Assembly: GCA_964436125.1 (NCBI GenBank)
Contig: CAYTBT010000015.1
Location: forward strand, 12,297 to 76,296
Length of the DNA stretch: 64,000 nucleotides
Direction of reading: 5' to 3'
Source of the DNA: CAYRFF01 sp964436125
Lineage (GTDB): Bacteria; Bacteroidota; Bacteroidia; Chitinophagales; Saprospiraceae
The notes beneath the pieces were generated by a model, which worked only from the letters and a program-made list of their open reading frames with translations, was not told where the DNA came from and made no database searches. Of the stretch, positions 52,755 through 61,512 are shown one piece after another (within the stretch, counting starts at the first letter, position 1; each line of letters begins with the position of its first letter). The position numbers and the translations under genes were made by a program.

Positions 52755-54026
52755 ATGAAAAAGATAAGTCTTTTACTTGTACTCTGTATCTCAGCTATCA
52801 TGCTCCAAGGCCAGAACAGAGTAGATACGAGTCAGATAATCGTATCCGGTCCTGATAATGCCACGGAAACATATCAAAAGCCCTATGTCATACTCATATC
52901 CGCCGATGGTTTCCGTTATGATTATGTCACAGAGTACCACGCCAGCGATCTCCTTTACCTCGCGCATTATGGTGTATGGGCTGAAGAAGGAATGTATCCA
53001 TGTTTTCCATCCAAGACCTTCCCAAATCACTACTCTATCATCACAGGCCTCTATCCTTCTCATCACGGTATCGTCAACAATGTATTTTACGATCCCAAGC
53101 GCGACGACATGTACATTATCGGCAGTGAAACAGTCCTGGATGGATCCTGGTACGGCGGATTACCCTTATGGGGGCTGGCTGAAAAACAGGGAATGAAAGC
53201 AGCAAGTTTATTCTGGGTTGGCTCGGAAAGCGACGCCGGAGGAAAAAGACCGAGTTATTATTATCGCTATCACGAGGAATTCTCCGGAAAAGATAAAGCT
53301 AGGATAATAAAAGATTGGTTGCAACTCCCGGAAGCAAAACGACCGCATTTCATTACCTTGTATTTCCCGGAAGTAGATCATGCCGGGCATGAATATGGAC
53401 CCGATTCTCCTCAGACCGGGAAAGCAGTCCATTATGTAAGCAATGCTATCCAATACCTCGTTTCAAGCCTCAGCACACTCGATCTTCCGATTAATTATAT
53501 ATTTGTGTCCGACCACGGAATGATTAAAGTGCCGGAAACTAAGTATATCAAACTCCCTTCCATTGACAGAGATAAATTCTTTGTCGTAAACAATGGAACT
53601 ATGGTATCGATCACTGCTGAAAAAGATATGAAAGATATTCTACCGCTTTTCAAGAAGTTGAAAGCACTTCCCAATAAAAAGTATAAGGTCTATCTCGCTG
53701 AAAACGTGCCCGAAGAACTTCATTACAGCTCCAGGGAAGATAAAACGCGGAGAATCGGCGATATAATCCTCATTCCCGATGGAATTCACTACTTTACAGG
53801 AAAATATCACAAGAATCCTCCGGTGGGAATTCATGGATATAATCCATACGCATGGCCTGAAATGAAGTCAACTTTTATCGCATGGGGGCCGGCTTTTAAA
53901 CACGGAAAAACCGTAGAACCTTTTCAGAATACCGATGTATATCCACTGGTTGCAGAAATATTAGGTTTAAAAATTACCACTAGCATCGATGGTACACTTT
54001 CAGACCTAAAGGGAATATTGAAATAA
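52755..54026 (+). CDS. Alkaline phosphatase-fold phosphodiesterase (ENPP-like), copy 1
   Basis: A 423-residue exported enzyme from ATG 52755 (MKKISLLLVL). The signal ends near LQGQN; there is no lipobox. It has metal-binding Asp51 (ISADGFRYDY) and nucleophile Thr88 in PCFPSKTFPNHY, with SDHGMI and HGYNPYAWPEMK supplying later metal ligands, the nucleotide pyrophosphatase/phosphodiesterase pattern. Substrate probably nucleotides or phosphodiesters outside the cytoplasm. It is a tandem paralogue of the next gene, 70 nt apart. Confidence 0.88.
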   Translation: MKKISLLLVLCISAIMLQGQNRVDTSQIIVSGPDNATETYQKPYVILISADGFRYDYVTEYHASDLLYLAHYGVWAEEGMYPCFPSKTFPNHYSIITGLYPSHHGIVNNVFYDPKRDDMYIIGSETVLDGSWYGGLPLWGLAEKQGMKAASLFWVGSESDAGGKRPSYYYRYHEEFSGKDKARIIKDWLQLPEAKRPHFITLYFPEVDHAGHEYGPDSPQTGKAVHYVSNAIQYLVSSLSTLDLPINYIFVSDHGMIKVPETKYIKLPSIDRDKFFVVNNGTMVSITAEKDMKDILPLFKKLKALPNKKYKVYLAENVPEELHYSSREDKTRRIGDIILIPDGIHYFTGKYHKNPPVGIHGYNPYAWPEMKSTFIAWGPAFKHGKTVEPFQNTDVYPLVAEILGLKITTSIDGTLSDLKGILK

Positions 54027-54029
54027 ACA

Positions 54030-54037
54030 TACATTTG
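54030..54037 (+). promoter_or_regulatory. Putative -7 box of phosphodiesterase copy 2
   Basis: TACATTTG, exact TAnnTTTG, fused to the 14-bp motif and 59 nt ahead of the ATG at 54097; no TTTG at the standard -33 spacing. Confidence 0.45.
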
Positions 54038-54045
54038 CGGAAGCT
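54032..54045 (-). repeat. Recurrent 14-bp motif, exact copy between tandem genes
   Basis: Minus-strand AGCTTCCGCAAATG; the downstream gene sees CATTTGCGGAAGCT. Confidence 0.75.
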
Positions 54046-54096
54046 ATAAAGTAGGCGACAAACAGCTTGCAATATTTCTTCCATAATCATACGCTT

Positions 54097-55422
54097 ATGA
54101 GAAAAGCACTCGCTTTTATAGCACTTATCTTATTTATAGTTGCTTGTGAAAAGGAAGTACCATACACACCGCCGGAAACGGAGAATCCCGATTCTGACAC
54201 CGATAGCACAGAAATTGTACTCGACCCCGATCAAGTAATCGTACCGGGTCCCGACAACAGTAAGGAAACCTACGACAAGCCCTATGTAATTCTGATTTCC
54301 AGCGATGGTATGCGGTATGATTATATGAAGAAATTTGATGCGGAGCATCTTTTACAATTTGCTGAAGGAGGCGTATGGGCTCAAGAAGGCATGTATCCAT
54401 GTTTTCCCAGCAGCACTTTCCCCAATCATTACTCCCTCGTCACCGGGCTCTATCCATCGCATCACGGCATTGTCAATAATACATTTTACGATCCTGAAAG
54501 AGATGAAACCTTTTCCATAGGCAGTAAAAACTCGCTTGACGGAAGCTGGTATGGTGGCTTGCCCTTATGGGGACTGGCAGAAAATCAAGGGATGCGATCT
54601 GCTTGCTTATTCTGGGTAGGATCTGAAACAGATGCCGGTGGGAATAGACCGAGTTATTACTATCCTTACGATGAAGTTTCCGCTGACCGGAAGATACAGA
54701 TTATCAAGCGATGGCTGACCTTGCCCAAGGAAAAGCGTCCGCACTTTATCACGCTTTATTTCCCTGAGGTGGATCATGTAGGTCATTCCTATGGAACAGA
54801 ATCTTTTATGACCGAGAAGCAGGTTCATTATGTCGATAATGCCATACAGAACTTATATGACACCTTAAGTACATTGAGCTTGCCGATAAACTACGTATTT
54901 GTTTCTGATCACGGGATGATTAATATCGACGATGAAGATTGTATCGGCTCATGGCGATATTTTGACGAAGATAAATTTACCGTGGTGAACAGCATGACAA
55001 TGATTGCGCTTACGGCTGACGACACCGCGGATATTATACCCTTATACGAGGATTTAACAGAAAGGCCACACAGAGATTATGCCGTTTACCTCGCTGAAAA
55101 CACCCCTCCACGCCTAAATTATAGTTCACACGAGGATACAACGCGGAAGATCGGTGACATACTTTTAATCCCGAAGGGTGCACATATATTTGCCGATCCG
55201 GATTGGGATTTATCACCGGGATTTCACGGTTTTAATCCTTACAGAGTACCGGAGATGAAGGCGACTTTTCTTGCCTGGGGGCCGGCTTTTAAGGAGAATA
55301 TGAAAGTTCCACCATTCTTGAATGTTCACATTTATCCTTTAATAGCTGAAATTCTCGGCCTAGACATTACAGCGCCCATCGATGGGAAGCTGGGAGTACT
55401 TAAATCAACATTGGTAGAGTGA
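54097..55422 (+). CDS. Alkaline phosphatase-fold phosphodiesterase (ENPP-like) lipoprotein, copy 2
   Basis: A 441-residue lipoprotein from ATG 54097 (MRKALAFIAL) with lipobox-like FIVAC (Cys17) and an acidic linker. Metal ligand Asp70 (ISSDGMRYDY) and nucleophile Thr107 in CFPSSTFPNHY are conserved, as is VFVSDHGMI. It shares long identical stretches with copy 1, so the pair arose by duplication; copy 1 lacks the lipid anchor. That difference suggests one surface-anchored and one soluble enzyme. Confidence 0.88.
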   Translation: MRKALAFIALILFIVACEKEVPYTPPETENPDSDTDSTEIVLDPDQVIVPGPDNSKETYDKPYVILISSDGMRYDYMKKFDAEHLLQFAEGGVWAQEGMYPCFPSSTFPNHYSLVTGLYPSHHGIVNNTFYDPERDETFSIGSKNSLDGSWYGGLPLWGLAENQGMRSACLFWVGSETDAGGNRPSYYYPYDEVSADRKIQIIKRWLTLPKEKRPHFITLYFPEVDHVGHSYGTESFMTEKQVHYVDNAIQNLYDTLSTLSLPINYVFVSDHGMINIDDEDCIGSWRYFDEDKFTVVNSMTMIALTADDTADIIPLYEDLTERPHRDYAVYLAENTPPRLNYSSHEDTTRKIGDILLIPKGAHIFADPDWDLSPGFHGFNPYRVPEMKATFLAWGPAFKENMKVPPFLNVHIYPLIAEILGLDITAPIDGKLGVLKSTLVE

Positions 55423-55433
55423 TAGTGATATCT

Positions 55434-55447
55434 AGCTTACGCAAATG
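55434..55447 (+). repeat. Recurrent 14-bp motif, exact copy in a convergent gap
   Basis: AGCTTACGCAAATG in the 37-nt gap between the 3' ends of phosphodiesterase copy 2 and marC. Confidence 0.75.
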
Positions 55448-55459
55448 TCGAAATAGCCA

Positions 55460-56095
55460 TTACCCAATATTAAAAGCGAGCTTTACTCCATTGAGAACCA
55501 TACCGGTTCCTATCACAGCAATTATAAGTCCCATTATCCGCCCTATCACTGAAATAACATTACTGCCTAGCTTCTCGACAATTACCCCGCTCATGCGGAA
55601 CATAAACAAATGAAGCAAGCATACCAGCCCAAACATGAGGATCACTATTCCCATATCGATAAATCCCCTTCCAGAGACAAATGTCATCGCAGTGACAATA
55701 CTGCCCGGACCTGCCATCAAAGGCGTTGCCAGTGGTGAAATAGCTACATTCTCGTTAAATTTCTTCGGTACGGCTTCAATGGCATCATCATCACCGTCAC
55801 TTCCAGAGCGCACCATATCCACTCCAGATAAAAAGATGAGTATGCCACCGGCTATTTTAAAAGCGGGTATCGTTAAGCCAAACAAGCTAAAAATGATCTT
55901 TCCCAAGACAATAAAGACAAAGACGATAAAAAATGCTACCTTGACTGCCCGTTTTCTCGCCCTTTTCTTCTCTTCCTCATCAGCATTTTCTACAATGGAC
56001 ATGTACACGGGAAGATTGGCGATGGGATTCATGATAGCAAAGAATCCTGTAAAGGCAGTAATTGCAAAGGCTATATAAATTCCTATTTCTTCCAT
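55460..56095 (-). CDS. MarC-family integral membrane protein
   Basis: A 211-residue protein with six hydrophobic segments (AFAITAFTGFFAIMNPIANLP opens, VFFIVFVFIVLGKIIF, IAGGILIFLSGVDM, and the last IISVIGRIMGLIIAVIG-like helices). The N-terminal FAIMNPIANLP and ATPLMAGPGSIV match MarC/UPF0056 proteins of unknown transport function. Only the spacing to copy 2 of the phosphodiesterase is tight (37 nt), convergent. It is a single gene. Confidence 0.85.
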   Translation of the reverse strand: MEEIGIYIAFAITAFTGFFAIMNPIANLPVYMSIVENADEEEKKRARKRAVKVAFFIVFVFIVLGKIIFSLFGLTIPAFKIAGGILIFLSGVDMVRSGSDGDDDAIEAVPKKFNENVAISPLATPLMAGPGSIVTAMTFVSGRGFIDMGIVILMFGLVCLLHLFMFRMSGVIVEKLGSNVISVIGRIMGLIIAVIGTGMVLNGVKLAFNIG

Positions 56096-56408
56096 AAATC
56101 ATTGATTTTTAACTATTCCCAGTATCCATCTAAGCCTTCTTAACCCGGATAGTTCATTCTGGGAAAAAGATTGAGACATGCTACCTTAAGGAATTCAGAA
56201 AATCGAAAATATGACCTGGATATCGGAGACCTGATTTTAACAATATCGACAAGTAAGCATAATTATTTTTCATTCAAGCTCACCTACTATTCAATAGTAA
56301 TCTGCATATAAAATAAACAGTTATACCGAGAAGGAGGTGAATAAAGCAGCATTCCTAGTACTTGAAAGCATTAGATTCATTATATTTGACATTCACAAAG
56401 CGAGACAG
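56096..56408. other. Intergenic region marC - PaaE-like copy 2
   Basis: 313 nt between divergent genes; the only supported element is the -7 box at 56381-56388. The open frame upstream of 56409 starts before that box and is rejected. Confidence 0.5.
56381..56388 (+). promoter_or_regulatory. Putative -7 box of PaaE-like copy 2
   Basis: TATATTTG, exact TAnnTTTG, 20 nt before the ATG at 56409. A TTG lies 16 nt upstream (56362-56364), slightly short of the usual spacing. Confidence 0.5.
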
Positions 56409-57494
56409 ATGAAAAAATTTTATAGATTAAAGGTAAAAGATATATATGCAGAGACGGAAAATGCCGTTGTAGTGGAATTTGAAGTACCTGAGGAACTCAG
56501 AGAGACATTTAAATTTATTCACGGGCAGCATCTCATTTTACGCAAGGATATTCAAGGCAAGGAGTTGCGTCGCACTTATTCATTGTGTAGTGCTCCTTCA
56601 GAAAATTGTTATCGGGTTGCAATAAAGCATATAGAAGAAGGGAAATTTTCCACCTATGCCAATGAAGAACTTTCCAAAGGCGATTACATTGAGGTTATGC
56701 CGCCTCAAGGCCGATTTTACACAGAGCTAAATCCACAGAACGAGAAGCGGTATGTGGCATTTGCTACGGGAAGTGGGATTACGCCTCTTATGTCAATTAT
56801 CAAAGCTATCCTCGATACGGAGCCAAAATCAGAATTTATTCTTTTCTACGGAAATAGCAACAGGAACACGATCATTTTCAGAGAGGAACTGGCTGACCTG
56901 AAGAATATTTATATGGACCGTTTAAGCGTATATCACATTCTTAGTCGGGAAAATTCAGGGCCGGAATTACTTTCAGGGAGAATCGATGAGGAGAAAGTAA
57001 AGAAACTATTAGCGGCATTTGCGCAAGCTGAAACAATCGATGAAGTCTTCATCTGCGGAGTCTATGATATGTTATTTACGGTAAAAGGAGCGCTAGAGAG
57101 TCTTAATATTGAGCCGGCAAAGATACACTATGAACTATTTACATCTCCGGACGGGGATCTCGGCAAGAAGCACAGTACGCATAGCACTAAGTCGCGTGAT
57201 ATAGCCGCCGATGAGTCGCTGGTAAGTGTCCGGCTCGATGGAACGGAATACAATTTTCCCTTGTCCTATGAAGATACCAATATTCTCGATGCGACAATTG
57301 CTGAAGGTGGCGATCCGCCCTATTCATGCAAGAGTGGAGTGTGCAGTACCTGCAAAGCGAAGCTTCTTGAAGGGAAGGTCGACATGGATGCCAATTATGC
57401 ATTGGAAGATGATGAGGTCGCGGCTGGGTATATTCTCACTTGTCAGTCGCATCCGGTGACGGATAAAGTGAAGGTGAGCTACGACGATGTTTAA
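56409..57494 (+). CDS. PaaE-like 2Fe-2S ferredoxin reductase, copy 2
   Basis: A 361-residue reductase from ATG 56409 (MKKFYRLKVKD). The FAD-binding segment is RRTYSLCSAP, the nucleotide loop GSGITPLMSIIKA, and the C-terminal 2Fe-2S motif CKSGVCSTC with a later Cys in LTCQSH. It is strongly similar in order and motifs to copy 1 at 43999-45105. It lies 41 nt from the 3' end of the convergent HMG-CoA lyase-like gene. Its oxygenase or other acceptor is unknown; the two copies may serve different acceptors. Confidence 0.87.
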   Translation: MKKFYRLKVKDIYAETENAVVVEFEVPEELRETFKFIHGQHLILRKDIQGKELRRTYSLCSAPSENCYRVAIKHIEEGKFSTYANEELSKGDYIEVMPPQGRFYTELNPQNEKRYVAFATGSGITPLMSIIKAILDTEPKSEFILFYGNSNRNTIIFREELADLKNIYMDRLSVYHILSRENSGPELLSGRIDEEKVKKLLAAFAQAETIDEVFICGVYDMLFTVKGALESLNIEPAKIHYELFTSPDGDLGKKHSTHSTKSRDIAADESLVSVRLDGTEYNFPLSYEDTNILDATIAEGGDPPYSCKSGVCSTCKAKLLEGKVDMDANYALEDDEVAAGYILTCQSHPVTDKVKVSYDDV

Positions 57495-57535
57495 TTTTCC
57501 ACTTGTTTGTCGTCATAAGACTCTGGTGTGCTTAT

Positions 57536-58390
57536 CTAGATTGGGAAGGCTTCCTGTGAAATCTGCATGGATCTGATAAATTTCTCCATGTCTATACCAC
57601 TATCTACACCGACTTCATCCAGATAGGCGATGACATTCTCCGTAGGCATATTTCCGGTCAATTCATCCTTGGCCATCGGGCAGCCGCCATATCCTTTGAT
57701 CGCGCCATCGTATCGCCGACAACCACTTTCATAAGCGGCGTTGATTTTCTCTCTCCATTCATTGGGCTTTGTGTGAAAATGAGCTCCAAATTCAATTTCC
57801 GGATAACTTTCAATGAGGTGAGAAAAGATATACCGGATGCTTTCATCCTGTGCGACACCTATTGTATCGGAAAGTGCAAATATCTTTACGCCGAGTTCCC
57901 TGTGTATTTTTACAACCCATTTTTCAACGACTTCAGCATTCCACGGATCGCCGTAAGGATTACCGAATCCCATGGAGATATAGACGACCATTTCTTTTCC
58001 GTGTGTGTGGGCAAGCTCGGCAATTCTACGGACTTTATCATAAGATTCAGCGATTGTAGAATTTGTATTGCGGAGCTGAAATGTTTCGGATATTGAAAAA
58101 GGGAATCCCAGGTAATGTATTTCCTCGTATTGGGATGCGTCCTTGGCCCCGCGAAAATTGGCAATAATGGCGAGAAGTTTACTTTTGCTTTCATCGAGTT
58201 CCAGAAGGTTTAAGACATCAGCCGTGTCTTGCATCTGTGGGATAGCCTTGGGAGAGACAAAACTACCGAAGTCAATCGTATCAAATCCTACCTCCAGCAG
58301 AGCATTGATATACTTAGCTTTCTTCTCGGTGGGAATAAAATCATGAATCCCTTGCATAGCGTCGCGTGGACATTCAATAAGTTTAATCAT
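57536..58390 (-). CDS. HMG-CoA lyase-like aldolase
   Basis: A 284-residue TIM-barrel enzyme of the DRE-TIM family. IECPRDAMQG carries the DxxQ-type catalytic/metal start, the barrel holds HFHTKPNEW (metal His pair), and GGCPMAKDELTGN contains the catalytic Cys region of HMG-CoA lyases. Likely reaction: cleavage of 3-hydroxy-3-methylglutaryl-CoA to acetyl-CoA and acetoacetate in leucine degradation; hydroxymethylglutaryl-type analogues are alternatives. It has no visible leucine-pathway neighbours. Confidence 0.82.
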   Translation of the reverse strand: MIKLIECPRDAMQGIHDFIPTEKKAKYINALLEVGFDTIDFGSFVSPKAIPQMQDTADVLNLLELDESKSKLLAIIANFRGAKDASQYEEIHYLGFPFSISETFQLRNTNSTIAESYDKVRRIAELAHTHGKEMVVYISMGFGNPYGDPWNAEVVEKWVVKIHRELGVKIFALSDTIGVAQDESIRYIFSHLIESYPEIEFGAHFHTKPNEWREKINAAYESGCRRYDGAIKGYGGCPMAKDELTGNMPTENVIAYLDEVGVDSGIDMEKFIRSMQISQEAFPI

Positions 58391-58652
58391 AGGCGCTTCC
58401 TTGGATGTACAACATGGGAATTGTAAAATTTCTGTAATTACTGCATCAATACGATAATTCTCCGGTCAAGTCGAGCTTGTTTTCAAGATTTTCTACCGGC
58501 TCAATCTCAATATAGGCATAAAATTATAGCACTCTATAAGATTGATCCGGAAGTCATGAGATAAATCAGCCCAAAACTTAAAGAATATCAATTCATTTCT
58601 TAAACACCTGAAATGATAATCTGTTTAATCAAAGAATATAGAAATCAGATTT

Positions 58653-58895
58653 ATGAGATATTTGTGGGTATTCTTGGGCTTTGTTTTGCTTATGGTCGGC
58701 TTTTGCTCCATGATATTGGATGCTCTAGGGCTTCAGTTTACATTTATGGCTTGGATGGCTCCCTTAGATGGAATCATACGCTTTATCATCTACATAATCA
58801 TGTGCTTCGGTGGTGTTGCACTGGCGTACTTAAATACGATGAACTGGAGGTATGACCCGGATATGCCTGTTGAAGACAATCAAAAAGATATCTGA
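58653..58895 (+). CDS. Small two-helix membrane protein
   Basis: An 80-residue protein with two strong hydrophobic segments (YLWVFLGFVLLMVGFCSMI and IIRFIIYIIMCFGGVALAY) and a short acidic C-terminus. No family is recognised. Its last 16 nt overlap the convergent DUF5686-type gene. The clean membrane profile favours a real gene over chance. Confidence 0.6.
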   Translation: MRYLWVFLGFVLLMVGFCSMILDALGLQFTFMAWMAPLDGIIRFIIYIIMCFGGVALAYLNTMNWRYDPDMPVEDNQKDI

Positions 58896-61372
58896 CCTTC
58901 CATTAACTGGCTGAATGCAAGCCGCAATCCCAGGACATATCTTATTTTTTCAAAGCGCATATCTTTCATCGGAAAGACAAAGTCAAAGCGAAATGGGCGG
59001 ATTAATTTCCAGCCGATTCTATCTACTCCTACAGCTATTTCCGTATAAAATGGTCGATCCGGCATATAAAGTGCAGATAATCTGGTTGAAAGGGTAAATC
59101 CCAGCTTTTTTAACAGTGGTATTTTATTGAGAATAAGTCCTTGAAAATCGTGGTAATAATGAAATTTCAAGGCATAGTCATCGCTGTAATAGGTATAAGC
59201 ATCAAGCCCCAGAAATCGCTGTTTTACTTCATCGGCATGGATATAAAAACTACCATTGTCCTTTATCCAGAGGAGGTCTTGATATGCAAGATTTTTTCCT
59301 CCGAGGAGCATTTCACCACTTATGGCAAGAGAACCTGAGCCTAAGATTCCCATATTCATAAAGCGTTGATGTGAAATTCTCAGTTTGTGAAAGCGCACAT
59401 CGGCTCCTAGAAATGGCAAGGCCACCATATAGGCAAAAGTAAATCTACTGAATCGCTCTTGAAAGGTAACTATCTTGCCTTCCGGGAGTTTGGAATACTT
59501 TGTGCCGGGATAAAAATCTATCTCCGTACCGATTGTAAACGCAGTATTTGAAAGGCGGAATTGTGCCTTATCCGCTGCTTCAATAATATTGTCGTGATAC
59601 TTTCTATCCTTGTAAAAAAGACTGTAAGAAGAATTATTGTGCAAGGCAGTCCTCGCATTATAGGTACTGAATAGCCGGAAATTTAAGCCCGGCACAATGC
59701 GTTGTTTATAATTCAGCTTATAATACTCACCATCGTAAAATCGGATATAATTTCGGTGAAAGAAGATAGCCATAAATTCATTCACCTCACGAGAAAAAGG
59801 CATTGTCGAATTAATATTTTTCATCTTTTTCCCGAGAGAAAAGCTTATTTCATTGACGTGATTTTCATCAAATGAATGTGTAATCTCGCCCCCATATCGC
59901 CATCGCTGATCAATTGTCCCGTAATTTACGTCCCATTTAAGCCTCGTATTGTAGATTTCTGAAAAGGAAAATTTCAATCCCGCCGAAACTCCTCTTACAG
60001 GATCAAATCCTATATTATCCAGAAGCCCACTATGTGAAAAGTGTATATTCTGCGCATCTTTATTATAAGCATAGCCATTCAAAACATTCATAAACCTGTA
60101 TCGATTCCTCACATTTTCCATAGAATCTTTCTCGGAATTATATTGTGCAGTGAGGCTATCTTTAATTTCATAATCTCTTATCTCCTCTTCTGTAAGTTTC
60201 ACGGGTCTTACTTCCGACCAATATCCATCCTCATTATTAATTGCTGAATCTTGAAATGCTACCGATAATCGTTCATCATAATCCGACAAAGCAGCCTGAC
60301 CGAATGCATAATCGGTATAAACAGCCAGAAATAGGCCCCGCAGCTTAAACCCCAGGATTTTTACTTGAAAATCTACACTGTTCTTAAAAAGCACTTTATT
60401 CCCTTGAACATCAATGTATTCTTGCTGGAGATGGAAGGTGTCGATTATTTCCAGCTGTACGCGTTTTCCTTCTGAATTGAATGAAAAGCCACTTACTTTC
60501 CAGTCCTTTTCCGATATGTATATCGTCCCAAATACGGTAGGCTCTGAACTGTTCTTTGGGATGACTTGAATCTTATAGTTTAAACCATTATCCGTACTGT
60601 TGATAGAAAGGAGCTTAAACTCATAATATGCAAATGCGTAAGGACCGATAGGATTAATCAATTTGCCGAAAGGCGATTGTATATTCCTCTGATAAATAGA
60701 GTATTCTACAAATTTACCTCGATTGAAAGATACGCCGGAATTTCCACTCACTCTACTGGAATGAATAATCTCCTGGATATCGTCCTTCGTCTTGTATAAG
60801 GTTGAAATAGTTTCTGATAAATAGAAGAGCCTCGTCCCGATAGAGTCAAAGTAATTCTCCAGCTCAGTAAGATCTTGTCCCATCAATTGATCCGGTGCAT
60901 CAAATAAACCGATGCGTCCCTTCATATACAAGTCACATTTCTGAGGCATATCGGCATACAAGTTCTGCTTACGATGTTTCCGTGCCTCTCTGATAATGCG
61001 ATAAGCGGGATCTTCACCATCCGGTGTGATCATCATCTCAGGCAAATTAACAAGCATGGGATTTAAGCTGAAATCTAGCCGTACAGGCTCCGATTGTATC
61101 TGAACTTTATGGATTTCTGTAGAATAGCCGAGATATTCACAAGTAATGGAATACTGACCCGGTTCCAGGTTAAGGGAATAAAAGCCATCGGAGTTACTGG
61201 TCGTGCCGATAGAAGTTCCCTCAACATACACACTTGCATAGGGCAATGCTTCTCCCGCATCAGTTGTCACATAACCGCTTAATTGTGCGTGAGAAAAAGA
61301 TACAATGATTCCCAAGCTCGCAAGAACAAGTAAAAAACGTAAATACAAGGTAAACTCAATTAATTTCAGCAA
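58880..61372 (-). CDS. DUF5686-like outer-membrane protein with carboxypeptidase-regulatory N-terminal domain
   Basis: An 830-residue protein with a signal ending near SHAQL (residue 31). Residues about 31-105 form a CarboxypepD_reg/CNA-B-like beta sandwich (LSGYVTTDAGEALPYASVYV and YSLNLEPGQYSITCEYLGY), followed by a large region with ALARYRIIREARKHR-like text and a C-terminal beta-rich, aromatic-ended segment likely forming an outer-membrane barrel. DUF5686 proteins are common in Bacteroidota and of unknown function; they resemble TonB-linked receptor relatives but no plug was seen. A single gene before glnN on the same strand. Confidence 0.75.
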   Translation of the reverse strand: MLKLIEFTLYLRFLLVLASLGIIVSFSHAQLSGYVTTDAGEALPYASVYVEGTSIGTTSNSDGFYSLNLEPGQYSITCEYLGYSTEIHKVQIQSEPVRLDFSLNPMLVNLPEMMITPDGEDPAYRIIREARKHRKQNLYADMPQKCDLYMKGRIGLFDAPDQLMGQDLTELENYFDSIGTRLFYLSETISTLYKTKDDIQEIIHSSRVSGNSGVSFNRGKFVEYSIYQRNIQSPFGKLINPIGPYAFAYYEFKLLSINSTDNGLNYKIQVIPKNSSEPTVFGTIYISEKDWKVSGFSFNSEGKRVQLEIIDTFHLQQEYIDVQGNKVLFKNSVDFQVKILGFKLRGLFLAVYTDYAFGQAALSDYDERLSVAFQDSAINNEDGYWSEVRPVKLTEEEIRDYEIKDSLTAQYNSEKDSMENVRNRYRFMNVLNGYAYNKDAQNIHFSHSGLLDNIGFDPVRGVSAGLKFSFSEIYNTRLKWDVNYGTIDQRWRYGGEITHSFDENHVNEISFSLGKKMKNINSTMPFSREVNEFMAIFFHRNYIRFYDGEYYKLNYKQRIVPGLNFRLFSTYNARTALHNNSSYSLFYKDRKYHDNIIEAADKAQFRLSNTAFTIGTEIDFYPGTKYSKLPEGKIVTFQERFSRFTFAYMVALPFLGADVRFHKLRISHQRFMNMGILGSGSLAISGEMLLGGKNLAYQDLLWIKDNGSFYIHADEVKQRFLGLDAYTYYSDDYALKFHYYHDFQGLILNKIPLLKKLGFTLSTRLSALYMPDRPFYTEIAVGVDRIGWKLIRPFRFDFVFPMKDMRFEKIRYVLGLRLAFSQLMEGQISF

Positions 61373-61512
61373 TATTTATCATAGAAACGATGGCAATTGT
61401 GAAAACGCAAGCAATAAGAAGTCTATTTCATGCCTTTTTCTACCATCCTATGAACCGATTACTCAATATGGTCCCAAATATAAGCTGTTTCCCTATATAT
61501 CAAGGGAATAAT

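Noticed and set aside
57016..57029. Motif-like CATTTGCGCAAGCT inside PaaE-like copy 2
   Set aside because: Also encodes Phe-Ala-Gln-Ala and lacks the A/C centre; counted as coincidence.
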